Shown here: one piece after another, positions 52,464 through 62,200 of the stretch | Layout of the letters: every line of letters begins with the position of its first letter | Position numbering within the stretch: the first letter of the stretch is position 1 | Origin: a bacterium | GTDB lineage: Bacteria; Desulfobacterota; Binatia; HRBIN30; CADEER01 | Assembly: GCA_019637795.1 (NCBI GenBank) | Contig: JAHBUY010000001.1 | Location: 1,075,001-1,139,000 of the forward strand | Direction of reading: 5' to 3' | Length of the DNA: 64,000 nt | The notes under the pieces: generated by a model | Database searches by the model: none | What the model saw: only the letters and a program-made list of their open reading frames with translations | Told to the model about the DNA's origin: nothing | Position numbers and translations under genes: made by a program

Positions 52464-53711
52464 ATGCCGACGACCGTCGAGCTCGCGGCGCGCTACCGGG
52501 CGGTGCGCGGCGAAACCGAGCGCCTGCGCGCTCCGCTGACGCCGGAGGACTGCCAGGCGCAGTCGATGCCCGACGCCAGCCCGGTGAAGTGGCACCTGGC
52601 CCACACCACCTGGTTCTTCGAGACCTTCCTCCTCGAACCGGGGCGTTCCGCCTACCAGCCGTTCCACCCCACCTTCCGGGTGCTGTTCAACTCCTACTAC
52701 CAGGGCGTCGGCGAGCAGCACCCGCGGCCGCAACGCGGCCTGCTCACGCGACCGTCACTCGACGAGGTGCTCGCCTATCGCGCCCACGTCGACCGCGCCC
52801 TCCTCGACTGGCTGGCCGGCGATGACGCGACCGTCGTGGCGCTGACGCCGGTGCTCGAGATCGGCCTGCACCACGAGCAACAGCACCAGGAGCTGCTGCT
52901 CACCGACGTCAAGCACCTCTTCGGCGCCAATCCGCTGGCGCCGGCGTATGCCGCGCCACCGCCGCCGGCGTCGACGGCGGCGGCGCGGCCGTTCGGATGG
53001 CGTGCGGTGGACGGGGGCGTGCGCGAGATCGGCGCCGCGTCCGACGGCTTCGCCTTCGACAACGAGCGTCCCCGCCACGCCGTGCTGCTCGAACCGTTCG
53101 AGCTGGCGACGCGCCTGACCACCAGCGGCGAGTACGCCGCGTTCATCGCCGACGGCGGCTACCGGCGGCCGGAGCTGTGGCTCGCCGACGGCTGGTCGGC
53201 GCGGCAGGCGCGCGGCTGGGAGGCGCCGCTCTACTGGGAGCAGCGCGACGGCGAGTGGCACGAGCTCACGCTCGGCGGCCGGCGGCGGGTCGATCCGCTG
53301 GCCCCGGTCTGCCACGTCAGCTTCTACGAGGCCGACGCCTTCGCCACCTGGGCCGGGGCGCGCCTGCCCACCGAGGTCGAGTGGGAGACCGCCGCGGCGG
53401 GGCGGCCGGTGCACGGCAACCTGCTCGACAGCGGCCGCCTGCATCCGACGCCGGTCGGCGCCAACGGCAGCGACATCGCCCAGCTCTACGGCGACGTCTG
53501 GGAATGGACGCGCAGCGCCTACGCCCCCTATCCCGGCTTTCGCCCGCTCGCCGGCACCCTCGGCGAGTACAATGGCAAATTCATGTGCAACCAGTTGGTG
53601 CTGCGCGGCGGCTCGTGCGCCACCCCCGCCGATCACGTCCGCGCCACCTACCGCAACTTCTTCCCCCCCGACGCCCGCTGGCAGTTCAGCGGCATCCGCC
53701 TGGCTCGCTGA
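52464..53711 (+). CDS. egtB: Ergothioneine biosynthesis sulfoxide synthase EgtB-like
   Basis: 415 residues. N-terminal DinB-like domain with the non-heme Fe ligands: His47 (KWHLAHTTWFFE) and the HxxxHxE motif His137/His141 (LHHEQQHQELLLTDVKH). The C-terminal formylglycine-generating-enzyme-like (FGE-sulfatase) domain carries SFYEADAFATWAGARLPTEVEWE, YGDVWEWTRSAYAPYPGF and LVLRGGSCATP. EgtB joins hercynine to a thiol (Cys or gamma-Glu-Cys) with O2 in ergothioneine synthesis. The methyltransferase EgtD that normally neighbours it is absent on both sides. TACAGT ends seven nt before the ATG, suggesting a leaderless start. Confidence 0.92.
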   Translation: MPTTVELAARYRAVRGETERLRAPLTPEDCQAQSMPDASPVKWHLAHTTWFFETFLLEPGRSAYQPFHPTFRVLFNSYYQGVGEQHPRPQRGLLTRPSLDEVLAYRAHVDRALLDWLAGDDATVVALTPVLEIGLHHEQQHQELLLTDVKHLFGANPLAPAYAAPPPPASTAAARPFGWRAVDGGVREIGAASDGFAFDNERPRHAVLLEPFELATRLTTSGEYAAFIADGGYRRPELWLADGWSARQARGWEAPLYWEQRDGEWHELTLGGRRRVDPLAPVCHVSFYEADAFATWAGARLPTEVEWETAAAGRPVHGNLLDSGRLHPTPVGANGSDIAQLYGDVWEWTRSAYAPYPGFRPLAGTLGEYNGKFMCNQLVLRGGSCATPADHVRATYRNFFPPDARWQFSGIRLAR

Positions 53712-53738
53712 CGCGCCAACCGGGGCGCCGGCCCCGGA

Positions 53739-56174
53739 TCAGGAGCGATCGCCGACGCGGTCGGTGACGTCGACGCCGGTGCCGATGATGTAGGCCACCT
53801 CGCCGTCGGCGTCGCGCAGCGGCTGGACGTGGAACTGGATCACGCGCTCGCCGCTCGGATGGCCGCTGACCGATCCCTCGAAGCGCGATGTCAGACCCGC
53901 CGCGGCGCGCTCGATGCTGGCGCGCAATTGGGATCGCATCGCCTCCGAATGCGCGAAGGCCGGCACGTCGGCGATGTGGAGCCCGCGCACCTGCTCGATG
54001 CGCAATCCCGTCAGCTCGAGTGCCGAGCGGTTGGCCTCCAGCATCCGCCCGTCGGGCGTCGACAACCCCACCAGGATCGACGGCCCCATGCCGTCGATCA
54101 GCGCACGCAACCGCTGCTCGCTCTCGCGCAGCCGCTCTTCCGCCTCGATGCGCGCCGTGGCGTCCTCGATGACCGCGACGCAGCCGCGCACCCGCTCGCC
54201 GTCGAACAACGGCGCCACCTGCAGACTGACACAGGTCTCCCTTCCCCAATGCGAGCGATAGCGCGCCTCCTTCGCGCCCCGCTCGCCGCGCTCGAGCGCC
54301 GCGCGAAAGAGATGATCGACGCCGGCGTCGCGCAGCGCCGGCAGGTCGAGCACGTTGAGCGCGCGCGAGGCTTCCTCGGACGGAGAGCCGAGGATCGCGA
54401 GCGCCACGGGATTGAGGCCGGTGACCTGCCCCGCGGCATCGGTCAGGGCGATGCCGACCGGCACCTGCGCGGTCAGCAGCTCGAGCAACTGGCGCTCCTC
54501 GGCGCCACGCTTGAGGTCGGTCACGTCGATCAACGTCGCCTGCATTCCGACCACCACCCCATCGCGATGGATCGGCCGCCGCGAGCTGCGCACCCAGCGG
54601 ACGTCTCCCGAGCGGCGCAGAACGCGGAACTCACCCGGCTCGGGGGCGCCCGCCAGCCCGCGTCGATAGTTGGCGAGCAGCGCCGCCCGGTCGTCCGGAT
54701 GGATGAAGTCCGTGATCGGACGCCCGACGACCTCCTCCGGCCGATACCCGCTGTACAGCTCGACGTTGGGGCTGATGTACGTGATGCGGCCCGCGGTGTC
54801 GGCGGTGTAGATCACCTCGCTGAGATTCTCGATCAGGTCGCGATAGCGCCGCTCGGACTCGCGCAGCGCCAGCGCGGCGCCGGCGCGATCGATGGCGCTG
54901 AGGATGACCTCGCCGACGACGCGCAGCATGGCGATCAGATCGTCGGCGGCCAGGTACATCTCCCCTTCGGCGCTGAGGCCGAGGAAGCCCCGCATCGTCC
55001 CGCCATCGCTGAGCGGCACGGCCGCGATGGCGTCGACGCCGTGGCGCTCCAGCATCGCGCGCTCGGCGCCCGCTTCCGGCGGCAGGTCGTCGCGGCCGAG
55101 GACGATGGGGCGCGCGGCGCGCAGCGAGGCCCACCACCACGGCGCCGCGGCGGCGCGCGTCAGGCACTCGCCGAAGCCCTGCTCGCCGTCGGCGGTCCAC
55201 GCGTGGCGCAACCGCGCCTCGTTGCCCGTCTCGGTGACCAGGAAGACGTAGCCGCGACGCGCCCGCGCCAGCGTCGCGATGGTGCGCAGGGCGGTGACGA
55301 TGCAGGCGTCGACCTCTTCCGGCAGCGCGGCCGCGAGTTGCATCAGCACCGCCGCGACCTGGCGCTCGCCATCGAGCCGACGTCGCATCGCCACTTCCGC
55401 CGCGCGCCGGGCCGTGATGTCGATGGTCAGACCGCGCAGCCGCGTCACGTGCCCGGCGGCGTGACGGACCGCGCGCAGCGAGTGGCGCACCCAGACGGGG
55501 CGGCCGTCGGCGGCAATCAGGCGGTGCTCGAGCTGACGCTCGCCGCCGCCATCGGCCACCTGCCGCACCGCCGCGATCGCCGACGCGAGATCGTCGGGGT
55601 GGAGGCGGTCGGCCCAGAAGGTCGGCGACGCCCGCCACTCCGCCAGCGGATAGCCCAGCAAGGATTCGGCGCGCTCGCTGACGAAGAGGAACCGCAGCGT
55701 CGCCGGATCGGCTTCCCAGAGCACGCCGTCGAGATCGCCCACGAGCTCGCGCAGGCGCACCTCGCTCTCCGCCGTGGCCTCCTGGTCGCGCCGGCGCCGC
55801 TGCGCCTCGGCGATCTCGCGCTCGACCACCGGGGCGAGGCGCAACAGATCGCCCTTCATCACGTAGTCGCGCGCCCCGGCGCGCATCGCCTCGACCGCCG
55901 CCGACTGGCTGACCTCGCCCGACACCAGAATCACCGGCAGGTCCGGGTCGAACGCCTGCGTCTGGCGCAGCGCCGCCGGCCCGCTGAAGCGCGGCATGAC
56001 GTAGTCGCAGAGGACGACGTCCCACCGCCGCGCCGCCAGCGCCGCCGCGAGATCGGCCGCCGTCTCCACCCGCTGCCAATCGGGCTCGTAGCCGCCGCGG
56101 CGGAGCGCGCGCAGGATGAATTCCGCGTCGTCGGCGGAATCCTCGACGAGGAGCACGTTGAGGGGAGCACTCAT
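53739..56174 (-). CDS. Multi-domain sensor: REC-PAS-GAF-PAS-PAS-PAS, no output domain
   Basis: 811 residues. Receiver domain at residues 1-125 with phospho-acceptor Asp57 (VVLCDYVMPRFSG) and Lys in RDYVMKGD. Then PAS (ELVGDLDGVLWEADPATLRFLFVSERAE), a GAF domain (about 280-440), and three further PAS domains, each ending in a PAC-like DITxR/DVTD motif. The protein stops right after the last PAC (GTGVDVTDRVGDRS). No HisKA/HATPase, GGDEF, EAL or PP2C domain follows, so it either relays through protein contacts or lost its output. An IS lies 106 bp upstream, transcribed in the same direction. Confidence 0.88.
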   Translation of the reverse strand: MSAPLNVLLVEDSADDAEFILRALRRGGYEPDWQRVETAADLAAALAARRWDVVLCDYVMPRFSGPAALRQTQAFDPDLPVILVSGEVSQSAAVEAMRAGARDYVMKGDLLRLAPVVEREIAEAQRRRRDQEATAESEVRLRELVGDLDGVLWEADPATLRFLFVSERAESLLGYPLAEWRASPTFWADRLHPDDLASAIAAVRQVADGGGERQLEHRLIAADGRPVWVRHSLRAVRHAAGHVTRLRGLTIDITARRAAEVAMRRRLDGERQVAAVLMQLAAALPEEVDACIVTALRTIATLARARRGYVFLVTETGNEARLRHAWTADGEQGFGECLTRAAAAPWWWASLRAARPIVLGRDDLPPEAGAERAMLERHGVDAIAAVPLSDGGTMRGFLGLSAEGEMYLAADDLIAMLRVVGEVILSAIDRAGAALALRESERRYRDLIENLSEVIYTADTAGRITYISPNVELYSGYRPEEVVGRPITDFIHPDDRAALLANYRRGLAGAPEPGEFRVLRRSGDVRWVRSSRRPIHRDGVVVGMQATLIDVTDLKRGAEERQLLELLTAQVPVGIALTDAAGQVTGLNPVALAILGSPSEEASRALNVLDLPALRDAGVDHLFRAALERGERGAKEARYRSHWGRETCVSLQVAPLFDGERVRGCVAVIEDATARIEAEERLRESEQRLRALIDGMGPSILVGLSTPDGRMLEANRSALELTGLRIEQVRGLHIADVPAFAHSEAMRSQLRASIERAAAGLTSRFEGSVSGHPSGERVIQFHVQPLRDADGEVAYIIGTGVDVTDRVGDRS

Positions 56175-56262
56175 TCCGATTGCTTGGAAAGGGTGTTACG
56201 AAATGGATAGCGGGGCGCGATGCGCTCTGATCTATCTGCCCCGTCCCAGCGCCGAGAGTCAA

Positions 56263-56279
56263 CCGGCGAATGCGGAGGC
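56263..56279. repeat. Left target-site duplication of IS copy 2
   Basis: CCGGCGAATGCGGAGGC, repeated exactly at 57701-57717; 17 bp, one base longer than for copy 1. Confidence 0.93.
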
Positions 56280-57700
56280 TGTCGCTGCTCAGTGATTCTG
56301 TCCGCCCTCAACTGCTCAGTGATTCCGTCCCCCCGGGGTTCATCGTGGTGGTGACGGGATCATGTCGGTGGGGGAAACGGAAGGAGCCCGCAGGGCGACT
56401 GGAGTTTTCCCCACCGAGGCGGCGCTCGGCGGCCGCCGCCGCCGGCGCTTGAGCGTGCGGAGGGCGCCGGGCGAGGTGGCGGCGGCCGTGGCGATCACCG
56501 TGTCGCCGCCGTAGACGCGCCAGCTGCCGTCGAGGAGCTGGCGCACCTCGACGCGCGTCCCCGCATAGCTGCGCTTGCGCGGGCCGGGCGGGATGTCGAG
56601 GACCAGGCCGCCGATCCGCACGGTGTTGTCGTTCAGCACGGTCGCCTCGTACTGGAAGCTGCAGATCCGGCTCAGATCGGTCCCCCGTCGCACCGGCCGC
56701 CACGCCGGGGTGGCCTCGGCCGGGGGAATGGCAAACCGCTGGTTGTGCTCCGCCCGAAAGGCCTCCAGCACGGCATTGGCCTCCTCCACGGTCGTGGCCC
56801 CCACCAACCGGAGCTCGGAGACCAACCGATCCTGCAGCGTGCCCCACAGCCGCTCCACTCGGCCCTTCGCCTGCGGCGACAGCGCGTAGATCACCTCAAT
56901 CTCCAAGGCCGCGAGCGCCCGGCCCACCTGCGTCGGGTCTTGGACCCCGCGTAACTCCTCTTCCAGCGTCCAGTGCGCGTCGTTGCGCTTCAGGCTCCCG
57001 TGCCGATCCATGTAGGCGCTGTACGGAAGTCCTTTCGCCTCCGCGATCGCTCGCAGCACCCGCAGGTACCCTGCCGCGCACTCCTGCTCCACGAACGACG
57101 CCCCAGGCAGCAGCTCGCCGGTCGCGTCATCGATCGCTCCCATCAGGCACAGCATCGGCCCGCGCCCCTCGAGCCACTCGTGTCGGCTGCCGTCCCAGAG
57201 GATCATCAACCCCGCCTGCGGTTTGCGGTCTCTGCGCCGGCGGTGTTTCGGGGCGCGCCGCCGGCGCGGCGGCCCGATGCCCGCCGCGCGCAGCAGCCGC
57301 TGCACGCTGGCCCGAGAGACCTTGACCCCTTCCACGTCCCCCAGCTTCTCGGTGAAGTGCTGGTCGTTGAACCCGTCGTACTTCTTGCGCCGCAGCTCCA
57401 GGATCTGCTCCCGCACCGCTTCCCCCAAGCGGTGCTTCGGCGCCCGCCCCGTGTTCCCGTGCTGCACTCCTTTCGCCCCACGCCGCCCCACCGCCCGCCG
57501 CAGCCGTCGCACCTGCCGCTTCGACAGTCCCAGCACCTCCGCCGCTTCTCCCACCGTCAGCGCCCCTCGCTCGATCCGCTCCACGGCGTCCAGCCGCTTC
57601 CATTGCCGCTTGCTCATCCTCTCCATCCCTCCTTCTTTGCCGCGGAGGGGCGGACATTTTCACTGAGCAGTTAGGCGGACAAAATCACTGAGCTTCAACA
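56280..57700 (-). mobile_element. IS1202-like insertion sequence, copy 2 (1421 bp, intact)
   Basis: Same length and apparently the same sequence as 24643-26063, same orientation, offset 31,637 bp. Terminal inverted repeats at 56280-56306 and 57674-57700 with the inner CTCAGTGA repeats. Different flanks and its own 17-bp duplication show an independent insertion. It separates the sensor gene from the glycosyltransferase gene. Confidence 0.93.
56340..57626 (-). CDS. DDE transposase of IS copy 2
   Basis: 428 residues, identical in translation to the transposase of copy 1, with Asp145/Asp207/Glu259 intact. Reads toward the sensor gene that begins at 56174, so read-through could affect its expression. 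Confidence 0.93.
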   Translation of the reverse strand: MERMSKRQWKRLDAVERIERGALTVGEAAEVLGLSKRQVRRLRRAVGRRGAKGVQHGNTGRAPKHRLGEAVREQILELRRKKYDGFNDQHFTEKLGDVEGVKVSRASVQRLLRAAGIGPPRRRRAPKHRRRRDRKPQAGLMILWDGSRHEWLEGRGPMLCLMGAIDDATGELLPGASFVEQECAAGYLRVLRAIAEAKGLPYSAYMDRHGSLKRNDAHWTLEEELRGVQDPTQVGRALAALEIEVIYALSPQAKGRVERLWGTLQDRLVSELRLVGATTVEEANAVLEAFRAEHNQRFAIPPAEATPAWRPVRRGTDLSRICSFQYEATVLNDNTVRIGGLVLDIPPGPRKRSYAGTRVEVRQLLDGSWRVYGGDTVIATAAATSPGALRTLKRRRRRPPSAASVGKTPVALRAPSVSPTDMIPSPPR

Positions 57701-57717
57701 CCGGCGAATGCGGAGGC
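57701..57717. repeat. Right target-site duplication of IS copy 2
   Basis: Second exact copy of CCGGCGAATGCGGAGGC. Confidence 0.93.
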
Positions 57718-57731
57718 GGCCTTGGCCCCTC

Positions 57732-59234
57732 TCACGGCAGCGCGTACAGCGACCAGTCGCCGTAGTCGCCGACGTGCCGGAGCGCCGGCGTGCGCGCCAC
57801 GCGCTCGCGCAGCGTCGGGGCGCGCACGGCGACGAAGCGAATGTCGCGCGCCTGCAGGTCCGCGAGCGGCAACGGCCGGTCGGCGGCGAGCACCGCCGCC
57901 GGGTCGTCCAGGCGCTCCGGGGTCGCGTTGGCGATGAACGCCTGCGGCCGCTGCGACGACACGAGCACGTTCAGGTACGAGTATCGCGACGTGTCGATCA
58001 GCACCCGCGTGCCCGCCGGCTGGGACGCGAGGAGTCGGTTCAGGTCGCCGCCCAGCGCGCGCTCGACCGCGGGAACCGCCCAGCGCGACTGGTAGCCGAC
58101 CCAGCAGGTCCCGAACAGATAGAGCAGGCACAGTCCACCGACGGCGACGAGGTTGACCGGACGAGCGGCGCGCGGCCAGCGCTCGCGCACGCCGACGATC
58201 AGGTCGGCGGTGAACGGCAGGAGCAGCAGGCTCCACACGTCGACCATCCGCCACGCCGGGCCGCTCTGTGCCCGCCGGCCGACGAGCAACGCCGCGGTGG
58301 TGAACGCCAGGGGCATCATGGCTACGAAGAGAATGGCCCGGGCGCGCGCCGTCGCGCGCGCCCGCGTCACGGCGGCGACGACGCCGATCAGGTTGAGGGT
58401 CGCCGCGTTGACGATCAGGAGCTCGGCGAGCGGGCTCTTCCGCAGCACCGTTCCCCACGCCGCGTATTGCGTGCCGGCGCCCGCGAACAGGCCCTCCGCG
58501 CCGTCCGTGGCGAGATGCAGGCCGACCCAGAAGAGCGGAAAGGCGGAGACGATGACGCCGACCGCGAGCAGCTCCGCGAGCCCGACGCGCCGCCGATCGG
58601 TCCACCACGCGGCGAGCACCGCGATCCCGAAGGCGGCCGCGAACATCCAGCCCTCGAAGCGGATGGTGGTCGAGAGCGCGAACGCGAGCGCCGCCAGCAT
58701 CAGCCAGCGGCGCGTCGGCCGCGCCAGCCATCGCGCCAGCGCCGCCATGGCGGCGAGGACGATGGCGCTGAACATGGTCGAGGTCAGCGGCGTCAGCGCG
58801 AGCACGACGCGCGGGGTGAAGAGCGCGCCGAGCAGGGCGGTGGTGCGCGTGATCCGCGGGTCGTGGAACAGCTCGGCGGCCAGCCAGGTGAGCGCCGCCA
58901 GGACGCCGAGACCGCAGAGGAACGTCACCACCCGCGGCGTGACGAAGAGATCGGGGTGGATGGCGAGCGCGGAGCCGATGACGATGCGGTGCAGCGGCAG
59001 CCAGGTGGTGGCCTCGAGGAGCCGAGGGTCGGCGCGCCAGCGGGCGGCGTCGAGCACGCGGCCGGCCTCGTCCCAGCTCACGCCGTAGAATCCGCACGCG
59101 ACGCAGACGAGGTGAACGAGCGTCGCCAGGCCGAACGCCCAGGCCAGGGTGGCGGCGACGGCCGGGCGCTCGCGCTCGCCCTGGTCGCGCCCGGTCGACC
59201 GGCGCGCCGCCGCGCCGCGCCTGCGGTCTCCCAT
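57732..59234 (-). CDS. GT-C fold membrane glycosyltransferase-like protein
   Basis: 500 residues with about ten TM helices. After the first TM the luminal loop carries the GT-C acidic motif (CGFYGVSWDEAGRVLDAARW), as in ArnT/PMT and the ALG9/PIG-B-like groups. TTWLPLHRIVIGSALAI and LALTPLTSTMFSAIVLAAMAALARW are reminiscent of GT39/GT83 or mannosyltransferase families. A soluble C-terminal domain (TRVLIDTSRYSYLNVLV...RDIRFVAVRAP) follows the last TM. It probably transfers a sugar from a polyprenyl-phosphate donor outside the inner membrane; donor and acceptor unknown. Starts 13 bp after the RND permease stop. Confidence 0.8.
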   Translation of the reverse strand: MGDRRRGAAARRSTGRDQGERERPAVAATLAWAFGLATLVHLVCVACGFYGVSWDEAGRVLDAARWRADPRLLEATTWLPLHRIVIGSALAIHPDLFVTPRVVTFLCGLGVLAALTWLAAELFHDPRITRTTALLGALFTPRVVLALTPLTSTMFSAIVLAAMAALARWLARPTRRWLMLAALAFALSTTIRFEGWMFAAAFGIAVLAAWWTDRRRVGLAELLAVGVIVSAFPLFWVGLHLATDGAEGLFAGAGTQYAAWGTVLRKSPLAELLIVNAATLNLIGVVAAVTRARATARARAILFVAMMPLAFTTAALLVGRRAQSGPAWRMVDVWSLLLLPFTADLIVGVRERWPRAARPVNLVAVGGLCLLYLFGTCWVGYQSRWAVPAVERALGGDLNRLLASQPAGTRVLIDTSRYSYLNVLVSSQRPQAFIANATPERLDDPAAVLAADRPLPLADLQARDIRFVAVRAPTLRERVARTPALRHVGDYGDWSLYALP

Positions 59235-59247
59235 CTACCGCCGCCGG

Positions 59248-62200
59248 TCACGCCGGGAGCCGGCGCCGGTAGATGAGATGGTAGACGACCGGCACGACCA
59301 GCAGCGTGAAGGCCGTCGAGGCGAAGATGCCGAAGATGAAGCTCCAGGCGAGCCCGGAGAAGATCGGATCGAGGGTGATGACGATCGATCCGAACATCGC
59401 GGCGGCGGCGGTGAGCGCGATCGGGCGCAACCGGGTGGCCCCAGCCTCGATGATCGCCGCGTCGAGCGGCAGCGCCGGGTCGCGGGCGCGGATGTGCTCG
59501 ATGAAATCGATGAGGATGATCGAGTTGCGGACGACGATGCCGGCGAGCGCGATCATCCCGATCATGCCGGTCGCGGTGAAGAACACCGGGTTGGCGTAGG
59601 CACCGACCGGCGACGTGAACAGCGCATTCAGCAGCCAGAAGCCCGGCATGATGCCGATCAACGTCAGCGGAATGGCGATCATGATCACCAGCGGCATGCC
59701 GAGCGAGCCGGTCTGCGCCACCAGCAGCACGTAGATCATCGCCAGCGCGGCGGCGAAGGCCAGGCCGAGGTCGCGGAAGACGTCGACGGTGATCTTCCAC
59801 TCGCCCTCGCCGGCGAGGTCCATGGTATAGCCGGCCGGCAGCGGGTGCGCGCGCTCCCAGTCGAACATCGCCAGGACGGCTTCCACCGGGCTGCGCCCCG
59901 CCATCTCGGCGATGACGAAGGTCACCGGCCGCAGGTTCTTGTGGTAGATGACCTGGTCCGCCTCCTCGGCCACGGCGCTGCCGATCTCGCCCAAGGGCAC
60001 CAGCGCCCCGGCGTCCGATTTCACCCGCACGGCGAGCAGGTCGGCGGCGCTGCTGCGCGCGGCGCGCGGCAGGCGGACGTCGATCTCGACCGGCAGGCGC
60101 TCCTGCGGCGCGTGCAGGCGACCGGCGACGCCGCCGCCGACGGCGGTTGCCAACGTCTGCGCCGCCCCGGCGACGGTGATGCCGCTCAGCCCCGCCTTCT
60201 CGCGATCGAGCCGGTAGCGGACGAGCGGATGCGCGGCCTGCGAGAAGTCGTCGACGTCGACCACCCCGGGCACGGCCGCCAGCGCCTCGCGCACCCGCCG
60301 CGAGACGGCGATGAGCTGGTCGTAGGGCGCGTCGAGCGGACCGTACACCTCGGCGACCACGGTCGAGATCACCGGCGGTCCGGGCGGCGCCTCGGCGATC
60401 TTGACGTTGGCGCCGTGGGCGGCGGCGATGCGTTCGATGTCGGGGCGCAGGCGGAGGGCGATCGCGTGCGATTGCTCCACCCGCGCCTCCTTCGGCAGCA
60501 GGTTCACCCGCACTTCGCCGACGTTGCCGCCGCGGCGCAGATAGTAGTGGCGGACCATGCCGTTGAAATCCATCGGCGCCGCGACGCCGACGAAGCTCTC
60601 GTAGTCGGTCACCTCGGGGACGCCGGCGAGATAGCGGCCGAGGTCGCGCGCCACCGCATCGGTCGCCTCGAGCGTCGCGCCGGCCGGCATGTCGATGATC
60701 AGCGCCAGCTCGTTCTTGTTGTCGAAGGGCAGCATCTTGAGCGGCACGGCGCGGGTGACCGCGAGCAGCGCCGAGACGACGAACGCCACCGCGACCGCGC
60801 CGAGGAAGAGCGCGGCGCGCCGGCGGTCGCGCAGCAGCGGCAGCAGCGCCGCGCGGTACCAGCGATAGACGCGCGTGCGGGCGAGATCGAAGGGCTCGTG
60901 GCCGCCGGCGTCGTATTCGTGCCGGAGCAGGTGATAGCTGGCCCACGGCGTCACGGTGAAGGCGACGATCAGGGACATCAGCATCGCCACCGGGACGTTG
61001 AACGCCATCGGCGCCATGTACGGCCCCATCATGCCGGTGATGAAGAACATCGGCAGGAACGAGACGATGACGGTGAAGGTGGCGAGGATGGTCGGCGGCC
61101 GCACCTCGTCGACGGCGGTGAGGGTCGCCTCCAGCGGCGGCTCGCGGCGCAGGCGGAAGTGTCGGAAGATGTTCTCGACGTCGACGATCGGGTCGTCGAC
61201 CAGCAGGCCGAGCGAGAGGATCAACGCGAACAGCGTGACGCGGTTGATCGTGTACCCGAACAGCAGATCGAGGAGCAGCGTGATCGCCAGCGTCATCGGC
61301 ACCGCGATGGCGACGATGAACGCCTCGCGCGGGCCGAGGGCGAACGCCAGGAGGACGATGATCGTGGCGATGGCGATGAGCAGGTGTTTCACCAGCTCGT
61401 TCACCTTGTGGTTCGCGGTCTCGCCGTAGTCGCGCGTGATGTTGACGTCCACCTCGTCGGGAATCACGCTGCCGCGCAGCCCGGCGACCGCCGCGACCAC
61501 CTCCTCGGCGACGCGCACGGCGTTGGTCCCCTTGCGCTTGGCCACGGCGATGGTCACGGCGGGGCGTTCCTCGCCGGCGGCGGCCGCCCGGTCGCCGATC
61601 CGGCGCGCCGCCGCCGCCGCGGGACCGAAGCCGATGCGCGTGTAGCTCTCCGCCTCGGCCGGGCCGTCGACGACCCGCGCCACGTCGCGCACGTACACCG
61701 GACGGCCGCCGGGCCTGGCGACCAGGGCGGCGCCGACCTCGTCGACCGAGCGCAGGAACGGACCCGCTTCGAGGGCGATGTCGGCGTCGCCGCGCTCGAA
61801 ACGGCCGGCCTGGAGGTTGACGTTGGCCGCCTCGAGCGCCTGCACGACCTCGAGCAGGGTGACGTCGCGCGCCGTCATCCGCGCCGGGTCCGCGTACACC
61901 GTCACCCGGCGCGGCTCGCCGCCGACCACCGAGCGGCGGCCGGTGTTGGGCACGCGGCCGAGCTTGTCGAGCACCTCGTCGGCGATCCGCCGCAGCGCCC
62001 CGCCATCGTACGTGGGATTGGACGACGAGAGCGTGAAGAGGACGATCGGCACGTCGTCGATTTCCACCGGCTTGACGATCCAGCGGGTGACGCCCTGCGG
62101 AATGGCGTCCTGGTTCGACATCACCTTGTTCCAGACCTTGACCAGGCTGCGCTCGCGGTCCTCGCCGACGAAGAAGCGCACGGTCACCACGGCCTGCCCC

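Noticed and set aside
24643..57700. Composite transposon bounded by the two IS copies
   Set aside because: Each copy has its own different target duplication, so the pair was not inserted as one unit.
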